From: Oscheius onirici
Taxonomy: Eukaryota; Nematoda; Chromadorea; Rhabditida; Rhabditidae
Direction of reading: 5' to 3'
Assembly (NCBI GenBank): GCA_932521025.1
Contig: OW051472.1
Location: 6,262,001-6,326,000 of the forward strand
Length of the DNA: 64,000 nucleotides
The position numbers were made by a program, and so were the translations under genes. Each line of letters opens with the position of its first letter. Positions within the stretch are counted from its first letter, which is position 1. Positions 24,251-34,918 of the stretch are shown piece after piece. A model generated the notes under the pieces. The model had not been told where the DNA came from. It saw nothing but the letters and a program-made list of their open reading frames with translations, and did no database searches.

Positions 24251-25326
24251 ATGATTCGAAGTCTTTGCACGATCCGAGCACATTGTAGCAGTGTGCAGTC
24301 GATTCGTTGGTTTTCAGCCGACATCGACTTTTCGCACGAGAAGCCGGCTCCCGAACAGCTGGAACATGTCCAGACACGAGTCACGGAAACGGTAAATTCT
24401 CTTATTTTATTTCTCAGAAGGTAATTTTAGGTCCCTTTAATGTTTCGACAGCGTCTCGACTACACTTTCTACCGAAGAGACGTCTTCTGCGACGATCAAG
24501 TCTTTCAAGTGCAAAAACGGTACAGATTTTTTCATATTTTTTTAATAAGAGAATCTTCAGCGGTATAGACGAACTTATGGCGCATCTAGGCAGAATTAGT
24601 GTTTTTGGACAATTCACCCTTCCTCACATTGAAATGGAGGTATGTTTCAGATAATCTAAATTTTACGACCATTTTCCTTGCTCGGACAAAATGTCCGATT
24701 TTGAACAATAAACTGCGAGGAATTTTCCCTCAAAATCAAACCCGTTTGAGATTATCAATACTAGGTATTTCCCAGTTCCACAACATGAATGAAAATAGAA
24801 CGAAAAAAAACTAGGAAAAAAACACATGAAAACGACAAAAAAAGGAATCGCGAAGTACGAAGTTTTGCTGCAAATCGAATCGAGCACTACCAAAGTTGTT
24901 TTTAGGCAATCAGCGTCGTCCCCGTCCTCGAAGACGGGACTGTTCGATGTCGCTGGCGCGTCAAGTACGTCTCCTTCTTCCGTCTTTTCACCAATCCCCG
25001 CCTCTTCCGACAGGAATATCGACTCAAAAACGTACCTCTTTTTCTAAAATACATGTTCATCAATATCCTTCTAGCTGAGCTGGTTAGATGGCTACTCAAT
25101 CTTCACCGTCGATGGAAACGGCAAAGTTTCCAAGCTTACAATACAACGGGTAACCATTTCTTCAACTTTTTTTGCGATAAAAAGGTTTTAGACACAGAAT
25201 GACGAGTCGAAGCTGATCAAAGAGGGCGAAGTGGAGAAGTTGAAGAAGAAAATTGCCGTTTTTCGGCCACCGGAGCCCGGAGTGGTAAACTTTGGGAGGA
25301 GAGAAGAGCGGCGAGACGAAAAATAG
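24251..25326 (+). CDS. C6orf136: DUF2358 (C6orf136-like) protein B, predicted mitochondrial
   Basis: Six exons (24251-24391, 24431-24519, 24561-24639, 24906-25031, 25075-25149, 25198-25326) encode 212 aa. The start (MIRSLCTIRAHCSSVQSIRW) resembles a mitochondrial presequence. The DUF2358 core is clear: DYTFYRRDVFCDD, GIDELMAHLGRISVFGQF, VLEDGTVRCRWRVKYVS and SWLDGYSIFTVDGNGKV. A basic tail follows. The ATG is 112 bp after the stop of protein A and directly follows CTTCCAG, a likely trans-splice acceptor, which supports operon expression. The molecular function of the family is unknown; the fold suggests a small-molecule-binding or scaffold role. Confidence 0.8.
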
Positions 25327-25570
25327 GAAGACAAGTGGCTATTTTAGGTTTAGCTTTAGTATTTTCTCTGCTGCGCATTCGGGTACTTTTGTTGATTTTT
25401 TTTTATATTGTTGCTCCAGAAAATTAAAGAGTCTTATTGCTTTTTTCCTAGCAGCATATTGCGTTGGTTTCAAGCCAATTTCGTATTTATACATTATTTG
25501 GTCGTTAATTTCATTTCTATCATGCCCCTTTGTATTTTTTTGTACTCTTAACATCGTTTAGGGTTCAACG

Positions 25571-27259
25571 ATGCTGTCTCGTCAGGCTATCCGAGGAGCC
25601 CATTCAGCTGCCGCTCAGGCCACGAAAGCCTCCAAGGTTTGTATCTTATTTTTCAAAACGACGAAGAAACACGTTAGGAAATCGTTGCTGAGCCTATTTT
25701 TAGTTAAAGGTTTCATAAAACGGTATTTTTTTATCGTTTAAAATAATTTCCACCGACTCATTTGCAGGGAGAGCAAGTAACGAAACTGAACAACGGACTG
25801 ACCGTTGCCTCCGTCGACAATTCGGGAGCCTTGAGCCAGCTTGTTCTGGCCTTCCGTGCCGGTTCTCGCTACGAGACAAACGCCCAGGCCGGTCTGGTCC
25901 ATCATCTGCGAAATGCCGTCGGCACGGACTCGCAAAAGTATCCGGGAACGAGTCTCGTCTGGAGCACGGCCGCCGCCGGCGGTAATTTGGTCAGTTTTTG
26001 TTCATTAGTTTTCTTTGTTTCTTAAAAAATATAGTAGCAAAGTGATCCATTTGCAGATCTCATTCGCCACTCGTGATGTCTTCGGAGTTGCTTTGACCGT
26101 TCCCCGCGACCAGAGCTCCGTGGCCCTCTCCATTCTTGGTCACATTGCCGCCAGCCCGGCTCACAAGCCGTGGGAAGTGGAGAAGATATACGACAGTCTG
26201 CGTGCCGACAACGCCTACAAGCAAGCCTACAACGTCGTCTTCGAGGATATTCATCGTGCTGCCTATCGCAACGGCTCTCTCGCCCGATCCACCTTCGCCG
26301 CCAAGCACCAGATTGGCAAGATTTGTCACAATGGACTTCAGAGATACACCGTTAGCGCTTTTTTTTGTTTAAATGGAAAATTTTAAATTATAGGCCGAGC
26401 ACCTGGTCGCTGGACAGGCTGTCCTTTTCGGCTCCAACATTGAGCACGAGCGTCTCGTGATCTATGGAGATAGCCACGCCCCGATTCAGGCCGGATCTGG
26501 CAAGTCGGCAGAAGCCAGTCCCTACAAGGGAGGAGAGTATCGTCGCAACGGAGCCGGTAGTATGGCTCATGTGATTCTTGCCGGACAGGGTGCTGCCGGA
26601 AACGATGTCAAGGGATTAGCCACTCAGGCCGTTCTTCTGTCCGCTCTCGGACGCGACGCGTCTGTCAGGTTCGTCAGAATTCTTACTTTGCGTGCTGGCG
26701 CTCTGAAAATTTTAACTTAGGCTGATGGTCAGCCTCCAGTATTATTGTTCTCAATTATAGGAAAAGGAGGAAACCCTTTTTAAAACTTTCAGATTCTCCA
26801 ACGTTGCTGGGAACGGAGTTGTTGCCAAGGCTGTCGGAGAGCAGGGAGCTGTCAGCTCTTTCCAAGCCGTTCATCAAGACACCTCCTTGGCTGGCGTTTA
26901 CATTGTCGCCGACGGAGCCAAGATTGCCGACGTCGTCTCCACGGCAGTCAACGCCTTCAAAAACTTCAAAGTCGGCAATATCGATGGTAATTTTTATCTT
27001 TTTTCCCTTTTCAAATGCACATTCAGTTGCCAAAACTCGAGCCGCGAACGATCTTCTGCGCGCCTCAGCCCATAGTCTCGAGATGTCGATTGAACGATCT
27101 TCTCAACTTTTGAGCGGAGTTCAAGATGGAGCCATTGTCCAGGCCGTCAGTCAGGTTTCTGCCGCCGATGTCGAAGCCGCCGCCAAGAAAATCGCTTCAC
27201 GGCTCTCGATTTCCAGCTACGGAGCCATTCATCAAGTTCCCTTCGTAGACAGCCTCTAA
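25571..27259 (+). CDS. UQCRC2: Cytochrome bc1 complex core protein 2 (UQCRC2)
   Basis: Six exons (25571-25636, 25768-25989, 26057-26350, 26394-26668, 26793-26986, 27027-27259) encode 427 aa, near the family's usual length. The N-terminus (MLSRQAIRGAHSAAAQATK) is a typical presequence. The M16 peptidase-like fold follows: VTKLNNGLTVASVDN, LVLAFRAGSRYET, AYRNGSLARS, and a C-terminal half with HVILAGQGAAGNDVK. At the zinc-binding HxxEH position the sequence reads HHLRNAVG, so the catalytic motif is lost. That is expected for core protein 2, which is structural in complex III. It lies 244 bp after DUF2358 B. The AATAAA at 27327-27332 marks its 3' end. Confidence 0.93.
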
Positions 27260-27326
27260 ACTTGTCTCGGTTCCTCTTTTGAAAATCGGTTTTTAGAGAA
27301 AATAAGATCATATTCGTCGGACTTAG

Positions 27327-27332
27327 AATAAA
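27327..27332 (+). terminator. Polyadenylation signal of UQCRC2
   Basis: AATAAA lies 68 bp after the stop codon and about 114 bp before the next ATG, the layout usual for nematode operon junctions. Confidence 0.6.
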
Positions 27333-27396
27333 ATTGTATTCTTGTGATTACTGTTGTTGATTCGTACATGGCTTTTATGCCTCGACTATCTTTATT

Positions 27397-27436
27397 GTGT
27401 GTATTCTTCACTTTTTGTGTGTATTCTTCACTTTTT
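27397..27436 (+). repeat. Exact tandem duplication of 20 bp at the PPP4R2 splice acceptor
   Basis: GTGTGTATTCTTCACTTTTT occurs twice head to tail (27397-27416 and 27417-27436), directly followed by CAG. It doubles the pyrimidine tract of the presumed trans-splice acceptor just upstream of the PPP4R2 ATG. Confidence 0.85.
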
Positions 27437-27445
27437 CAGTATAAC

Positions 27446-28609
27446 ATGGCACCGCTGGATCTATTGCCTCGGACGTCAGAAGACGTGGCTCCCGAGCTAC
27501 AAGAAAAGTATAGGAAAGCTCTACAAGAGTTTAAGGAGCCTGAAGATGTGAGTTTTCTTCATTCCAGGCTCTAAAAACTGCCATTTTAGTCTGATCTGGT
27601 GACTCGATCCGACGTCTCGATCAGACAACATCCAAACGCCGACGTCGAGGGCTATTTCGAATGGGTGACGCGGACCGGCAAGTCGGCCATTTCCTGGGAC
27701 ATTATCAGACCCGCTTTTCTCTGGAAAGTCAAAGTTCGTAAATTACCTTTTTTCCAATATACTGTTCGTGAAACTCGAGGTTGTAGCAGTGAAATCAATC
27801 CCAAAATTTTTCGAAATCATACAAACTTTTTAGTTCGTTCTGGACGAGATGGCGCGTCTGGAAAAGGAGAAGCTGAAAGACGACGAAGACATCAAACTGG
27901 ACAAGGACACGGAATTCAAATTGAAGTTTATCCAAGAGCGAGCCGCCGAGTACGAGGGTCCTCCGTTCACCTTCCAGCGCATCTGCGAGCTCTTGATTAC
28001 GCCGTCTCGTCACTACAAAAAGTTTGAAAAGTTCATCCGAGCCCTGGACAAGAATATCAACGTTGTGACGACGGTGACCGAGATGGGCTTCCGAATCACC
28101 GGCTCCGAATGGCCAATGCCAGAAAATGCCGGCGAGGGCAAAGTTGAGCAGCACTTTTTTGGAAGAGTGGTCAGTTTTGTTAATTTTCTTGTTTACAAAT
28201 TGTATTTTTCAGGACGAATTGGACGGTCTCCCTGCCGAGTCCGGCGATTTCAATCCGACAACGGAACGAGCTCCGGTACGATTTCTTACAGCATAAAACA
28301 AATTTAATCTTTTTTTGGTAAAACGTCGGCTCCCCCCCCCCCTAAATATGGGGTTTTAGTCGTTTTAATCCTTCTTTAAACCCATTTCATTCCCGAACTT
28401 TCCAGGCCCCTTTCGGACCCGTCATGCCGCCTCCTCTCGCTCCACCCAAAGAAGAGGTTGAGATGAAAGAAGCTCCGAAATCCGAACCTGTGGATCCGGA
28501 AATTCCCGAGTCCCAAGAAAGCAATCTTCCGGAACAGACGGCCACCGTTAATGAGGAAAACATGGAGGAAGTGAGGACGGAATCGACTGACGAAAAGATG
28601 GACTCCTAA
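27446..28609 (+). CDS. PPP4R2: Protein phosphatase 4 regulatory subunit 2 (PPP4R2)
   Basis: Five exons (27446-27547, 27590-27733, 27834-28169, 28213-28275, 28406-28609) encode 282 aa. The conserved N-terminal half has the PPP4R2 hallmarks: VEGYFEWVTRTGKSAISWDI, a short coiled acidic insert, then EGPPFTFQRICELLITPSRH and a following KFIRALDKNINVVTTV block. The C-terminal part is acidic and Pro/Glu/Ser-rich with no fold, as in the family. The protein forms the PP4 holoenzyme with the catalytic subunit and R3, acting in centrosome and DNA-damage functions. It follows UQCRC2 by 186 bp and is the last gene of the + strand cluster. Its stop lies 95 bp from the convergent innexin stop. Confidence 0.88.
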
Positions 28610-28704
28610 AAATTTGTAAAATGGAATCACTGATCTCTCTGTTCAATTTTTCATAAAAACATCTTTCACAATTCGAAAAAGATTATTGAAGAAGATTTCA
28701 AGCT

Positions 28705-30556
28705 CTAGCGGGGAAGAGTGGCAGTAGTGTCGGGCGACTCGAAGCTGTCGTCGACAGACGTCTCCTTTCGGCTGCACCATTTCTTGTACATGGCCTGACA
28801 GATGTCTCCGACCATCAGATCACCTCCATTGGTCTGGATGAGACGCAGAAGGAACACACCGTCGGCAGTGAGGAAGTTCTTGACGAAACTGTCCACCTGG
28901 AATTGTTGCAGGGTTATTTTATATTCTAAGGTTTACCTGATTTTTCTCGTTACGAGAAGGAGACGAACCGATGCAGTTTGTGCAGCGGAGATACTTTTCA
29001 ACAAATTCGCGCTGATTGGACGGGATGACGAGTGACATGAACCAGTAAACGAGGCTGATGATGGTGATAAAGCCAATGAGAATGAACCAGAACCAGAGGA
29101 AGACGTAGATCTGGAAGAATGTCCGTCTGTTACTCAGGGGGGAATGCCCTAGTCACTGGAAACCGGCGACCAGATTTTCTATACAACTAAAGCCCAATGG
29201 TGTCTGTCCGGAGTCACGAATAAGTCAAATCCTGGTTAGATTACTCGAGTGGAATGGTAATACAGAAACAAGTTAGATCGTGGGGGTAGCGCAAAAAAGA
29301 CTTGGACAAACTACTGTTCGGTATTCTGGGCGTTTCAAGTTTCAAGCCAGTTGCAGAGATAATCCTAAACCAACAGTCTAAGACGGCTGGTTAGACCTTT
29401 AAGGTTTTCGTTACGAGATATGTTAACAGTCAGCCAAATCCAAAAATTGTCCGCGTATCTTTTGCCCAGTAAGTTTTATCCTGCAAAATTGATAGCAATA
29501 CGCTTCTTTTTCTTGAAAAAGGTACCTTTTCGGTGTACATGTTGATCATCAGGACGCACTGAACAGACCAGCGATGAATGGCTCCAAGAACACGCACCTA
29601 AAAACTATAGGTTCTTCCCAGAAAATAGGTTTATGCTGACGTTAAAGTCGCAGAGAGTGACTCTGGGGAAGTGGCCAGTCTCCTTCCAGCTCTGTCCAGC
29701 TACGAGACTCGTGAAAATGTCCCATCCCCACCAGGTGTTGTCGGTTCCGAGGAACTGGTTGAAGATGATAAACTGGACGAAGATGTTGCAGACGAAGAGC
29801 AGTTTGGAGAAGAGATACAGCACGGTCAGGAAGTAGCCGCTCTTTCGGATACGGCCGATGAGACTGGCGTCTGGAGGGGAGGAAAAAGGTGAGAGATGTA
29901 TGGACAAAAACCTACTTTTCTTGAGATCACGTTGGAGCTCGAGAGCGTCTTTGATGTGAGCGGCAGCCTTTCCGACCATTACACCTCGATCCTCTGTTTT
30001 CAGGGTTTTCTTGATCTGAAATTATTTTTATTTATTTTTTTTATTTTGAAACTGTCACCTTGGCACTGCTCTCCAGAACTTCTTTAACATTGATTCCAGA
30101 GGACGTGTTGAAAGCCTGCCAGACGAGACAGGGCAGATAGAACAGGAAGGCTTGGAAGGCAAGCACTATCGGGACCCACTGCAAAAGTAACATATAGAAG
30201 CCAAAGAAACGAACCTGATAGTATCCGATTTCTCTCTTGTCTTCACTCATGTAGTACTCGTCCGGGTTGGCATCATCCGGAAGGAAGTAGCTGCCCTTGA
30301 TGAAGCACAACGTCTCGGCATATTTCTCCCAAGCACCCGTGAACTGGGCAGGAACCCAGCACTGAAAAAGCCCTCTTGTGAGAGAAACTGAATAAACTAC
30401 CTGAATAGGCTTTCCGACATACTGTGTAGCGGCAAGAGTGACGGCACCGACAGCAACCAACAAAGCCGTGTACTGGTAGTTGAGACGGTCGACGAGATCG
30501 TTCGACTGGTTCGAACGGCGGATCTTATTCAGATAGGGCACGAGATTCCCGATCAT
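28705..30556 (-). CDS. Innexin (invertebrate gap-junction channel protein)
   Basis: Eight exons (30401-30556, 30215-30361, 30059-30178, 29916-30015, 29641-29870, 29526-29597, 28937-29110, 28705-28896; - strand) encode 396 aa, the normal innexin size. Features: N-terminal VDRLNYQYTALLVAVG (TM1), YVGKPIQCWVPAQF leading into loop 1 with paired cysteines, the family signature YYQWVPIVLAFQAF (TM2), a cytoplasmic loop, TM3 (LTVLYLFSKLLFVCNIF), loop 2 with two cysteines (VTLCDF, WSVQCVLMIN) and TM4 (VFLWFWFILIGFITI). The cytoplasmic tail is Ser/Thr-rich. Six or eight subunits form a hemichannel. A TTTTCAG acceptor lies 24 bases before the ATG with the frame open to it, so an upstream exon could extend the N-terminus. 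Which inx paralog it is cannot be told. Confidence 0.93.
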
Positions 30557-33108
30557 CCTGACCTTAGGAGGATCGGGCTGAAAAGAGAAGTTGTGATTAG
30601 TGGGAGAGGATCGATCAAGAGAGAATACTTGTGACTAATGTCTGCACAAACTCTGCAGCTGCAGATTAGCGATTGTACTTTAGAAATGTGGCCTCTTTCT
30701 TGTCGAGACTAATTTAACAGATGGTCAGTGGTACTAGACTAAAACAGACTGAAGGTCTAGGAGGAAATACAGAGGAAGTGATAGTTGTTGGAATTCCAAA
30801 GAAGAAAGACAAAAATTTCAGAGGTTGTCAACAAATTCCAGGAGAATAAAGATAACGATAAACTGTTGCTAATTATTGGCGGCATTCTTTCGTTAGGTCT
30901 CTTCAAAGGGCCATAGAGAAGGGCCTCGCCTATGGTAGGCTGGCACATTACGTAATCGCATTGCGATCAGGTCCGATCGATGATGGACGTCGAGGTCGGC
31001 ACCGAGGCTAGAAACTGTAAACTGACCGACTAACAGACGGAGGGTTTGTGCTGTGAGAGATGACAAATGGTAAAAGTCTTTGATTTGAGGGCGGGAATCA
31101 ATTGATGCAATTGGTTAGGAAGCGATGACGAATGTTTCTGATTAGGTGATGATTAATGAAATGTACAGAAGCAAATCGTACAGAAGAGTTGAAATGCGAG
31201 AAAAAGCTGCTGAGTGACCAGATGTCAAGATAGTCATCTAAACTATTGAAACGCTATTATTGTGTCTGCGTACCGAATTTCGTCGTGACACTTCTAAAGT
31301 TGTCGCACGTCACTTTTGATTTGAAGTTGGAGTGATTTGTTGCTTATACTGTGGAATGACCCTGGGCAAGAAAGACTCAGTGACAGTGTGTGCATCAAAG
31401 AGGGATAGATTTGAAGTTTCACGACTCGAAGCCGCCAGGCGACGAAGTCGTCTGGTCCAAATATTAAGATGAAAAGAATATTTGGCGTGTTTCAAAGACT
31501 AATTGCTGTTCTCATAAATTCCTACTAATAGGACAGGAATATCAAGAAGAATTCAATAAAACCTGACTCTTGAGTAGACCTGGCTGACGGGCCAGGCTTG
31601 GGTTTCAATGTCTGGACTGTTATACAATGCAGGTAACTCAAAAACCATTGCAGGAAAGTAGCATGTAATATAAATCCAGCATAAGAGGAAAGGGTTTCTA
31701 TAAGAACAGAGCAAAAGTGCAAGAAGGCCATTTCCCAAAAACAATCTCCCATGTCCTGTCATCGCTTACACGCAAAAAAAGCAAAGTGCAATATGTACAA
31801 GCGACGATGACTGATCGGGGTCCGTGCCTCGTCTACTGTGTTCAATCATTGATTTTCGGGCAATAAAATGAAATGGACAGGTTCCGATGTGAGCGACTGC
31901 GCATCTAATTGTACCATTTGTAGTATTTGAGGTGGGTCTGGAGTATTCTGAGGAGACAGTGTGCGGCTGACAGGAAACGAGGCTTATTATGTACGGAGAG
32001 ATCGATCGTCTACTGGTTCCAACTTTTGATCGGAGAATGGGCAGACAGCCTTTGCAAAAGGGCGGAGAGTCATGGAGGGAGAGGCGTAGCGCAGCTGGCT
32101 GCAGAAAAATGGTTATGGGTTCTGTACGGGGGAGTGAGAGACAGACACGGGATGGGTAATTGGAGGTCGGGAAGTGAAGGACATTGGACGCGAAAGGACA
32201 TGGAGTCAGGAACACATAGAGATCGAGGAAGGAAATATGTGGTTGGGACTCCGACCGGGAGATGGAGAGCGGAGGAAGTAACTTAACCCTCCCCCCCCAA
32301 ACTTTGGATCTTTGAGTATAGACCACAATTTTTTGTTCAAAGTCCCAAAATCTTAATGATGGAGCAAGTATCGCGGTCGGAGAGGGGACATCAAAGCTGA
32401 AGATTAACGTCAGATATGGCCCTTTTCCCGGTCACCGCCCCAATGAGTCAGTAAATAGTTCGTAGATATAAACAAAGTACTAGGAGAAAATGATGAAAGC
32501 TCTCCTTGACCCGCTAGCGTTAACTGTGCAGGTGGTGGTGGGAGAGGGAGGCTGGCAACAAAACGGGAGGCAAAGACCAAACATGGAGCGCGTAGACTCG
32601 ACAACAATGCCACATTTGCATGAAAGACGTGCGTGGAGGAGACTGTGCGAACCGTGAATCGATTCGCACCTTTTTGAAGGAGGGAGGGACTTTAGTGCAA
32701 GACTAGATGCAAAAGTTCATTCAATCAAAAAGTTTTCTTTCACTGGGGAATGCCGACAGTGTCTCAGGCGCGTCAAGGCAATTTGAATGCAGCGAGACAG
32801 ACGAGAATGGGAATAAGAAAGAGAGGGAAAGGGATGCGTATTGATCCTATGGAGACAGATGTATGTTTTTTCTGCAAGATTTTCCAGTCTCCGCCAGAGA
32901 CTCGGCTGTAAATAAGCGCAGAAACTGACCATAAATATTATTCTTGCAGATATGTGTCCTACACAAAATATTGGCCTGAAGGGGAGCAGTGTTGTTATAG
33001 ACTCTTCCTAACATTAGAAACGAAAAGGTGTTGAAATATAAAGTTTCGGTATCTACTATGAGATTCGATTGGTATCTTATCATTTTAAAGCGTGTACTCA
33101 TTCCGTAG
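30557..33108. other. Long non-coding region upstream of the innexin gene
   Basis: Several open frames on both strands (up to 186 codons at 31766-32326, -) have skewed composition, no family resemblance and no supporting splice context. Innexin promoter or enhancer elements probably lie here but cannot be pointed to. Confidence 0.4.
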
Positions 33109-33327
33109 ATGACCGACAAGAGTACCGAGAAACTCGTCTACCAGTCTCTGCTCAAAGCGAAAAAATCCTTCGAGAACTGTCACAAACGGCTTCAGATTGA
33201 GAACAACCAGACTGTTGACCGGTATCAGAGTGTCCCCACCTCGAGCCCAAGAGAATCCTCTTTGTTGGAAAGTCAAGATTCGACCGGCTGTCAATTAGGA
33301 ATACTGGAGGAATTAAATGATGATTGA
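33109..33327 (+). CDS. Hypothetical 72-aa single-exon protein
   Basis: An intronless frame starting MTDKSTEKLVYQSLLKAKKS encodes a mainly helical, charged N-terminal half and a Ser/Pro-rich, acidic C-terminus ending EELNDD. Codon usage looks like that of neighbouring real genes, and the amphipathic pattern is plausible. No family is recognised. It stands alone in 6 kb of non-coding DNA, so it may be chance or the relic of a larger gene. Confidence 0.3.
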   Translation: MTDKSTEKLVYQSLLKAKKSFENCHKRLQIENNQTVDRYQSVPTSSPRESSLLESQDSTGCQLGILEELNDD

Positions 33328-33832
33328 AAAATGAATGACGATTTTTGAATTTGAACTAACTATAAACTCACCCAATTGTTAATACTAACTTACCATTTTC
33401 GAGCGTCAGCTTCTATCCGATTGCAGGGACTACTACTTATCTCCCCGTTTTTTTAATATGTGCCTCGTGAGAAAAAAAGCTATTGTTCGGAGGCTAAGTA
33501 TAGGGAGTGTGGGATTGGACGGACAGAATGAAATTAACAGACTTACCAACTGGACTTCAACCTTCGGCACCATACGTCTGCTCTGAAAGTCTGTTCAGTC
33601 GAAACTGTAGCACTTCACAAAAAGAAGCTGAATACGAAGATGACTAACACTGCGGACAATGTTTCATGTTCACCGATCTAGTATCATGTTTTAATAGCAA
33701 AAAAAGAGAAACTTGTAAAATGTGTTGAGATTGCAGTTGTGACTAGTTCTTAAGAAAGAGAAGGTTCTACCCCAACTTCGTCTCGAAACGATGCATTTAT
33801 TGCTCCAAAACCCATCTCTAACTTGTCAAGAC

Positions 33833-33988
33833 TTGTCAACATTAACTCCTGTTTCGACTTGACAAAATTAATCAAACAACTCGCTTCTATTGAAGTCATT
33901 GTGTCGTCAGTTGTCCGCCTGTGTTCTCGTCTTTTTCCAAACCAGGTCAGGTGTTTTTATTTTTCCATTTCTTTTGCTTTTACTCTCA
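33833..33988 (+). repeat. Left arm of a 156-bp inverted duplication
   Basis: The segment from TTGTCAACATTAACTCCTG to TTTGCTTTTACTCTCA is repeated in reverse complement at 34763-34918 with only a few mismatches and no length change. The two arms are separated by about 774 bp. No coding function is apparent, although both arms share an open frame because of the duplication. Confidence 0.9.
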
Positions 33989-34762
33989 GTTGTTATTCTC
34001 TTTACACCTTGACTAGGATCTGGGTCTGTCCCGAGCAACCCAGTTTCCGAAAGCTTCAGTTTTTCCGTCCAAGGGCCGATTCGGGTTTCGGTAAGGATCT
34101 CCTCGGAGTGACTAGCAAATTGGACATTGGAGGACTGAGGCGGTGTCAAGGTATTCGGAGATTGGTGATTGAGAGTTCTTCCAAAACCAAAAGGTCATGT
34201 AGAAATCTCGGTAGTTACTTTACTTCTCGTCCTTTTTCAGGTAGCAGCTACTGGAAGAATCTTCACATACACCTTCCTTCTCTGCCGTGACGATGAAAAA
34301 GGAACTACCGAAATTATATTTGAACCCACTCCCTCCCAAGCCTAATTTCAAAATGTGGGAATTGAACAGGTCGCCCGGCCTGTTCTTAGTTTTAGTGAGT
34401 CTCAGTTCTACTGTCCATTCCCTTCTTCCCTTGCCATTCTGTTTCAGTCACATAGTCCCTGTAAGAGACTATCAAAGTCGTTAGAACACTTCGCGCACTT
34501 GCTAGTCTAATTTTTCCCTCCTGTCTTTGTATCCCTTCGTGGAATTTCCGTGTGCATATCTTTTGCTGCTGATCTCCCTGTCTCTATTTCCACGTGCTAC
34601 TGTTCTCCCCTATCCCCTGTTCTCAAGTTGTAACATCGCCCCGTTGGAACTAAAGTTATAGTAAAAACCCCCTTGAAGTTCAAATGCCTTGCTATCTCGT
34701 TTTTTGCTATGCTTTTTTCTCTCTCACTGATTCTCACCGGGTTAGAAATACGGGGAAAGAAT

Positions 34763-34918
34763 TGAGAGTAAAAGCAAAAGAAATGGAAAAATAAAAACAC
34801 CTGACCTGGTTTGGAAAAAGACGAGAACACAGGTGGACAACTGACGACACAATGACTTCAATAGAAGCGAGTTGTTTGATTAATTTCGTCAAGTCGAAAC
34901 AGGAGTTAAAGTTGACAA
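34763..34918 (-). repeat. Right arm of a 156-bp inverted duplication
   Basis: Reverse complement of the arm at 33833-33988. Differences seen by eye are single bases (for example ATTAAC/TTTAAC and ACAAAA/ACGAAA). Homology fades just outside both ends. Confidence 0.9.

Noticed and set aside
31766..32326. 186-codon open frame on the - strand
   Set aside because: It has no motif, no splice support and a Ser/Pro/His-rich composition typical of a chance frame in pyrimidine-biased DNA.
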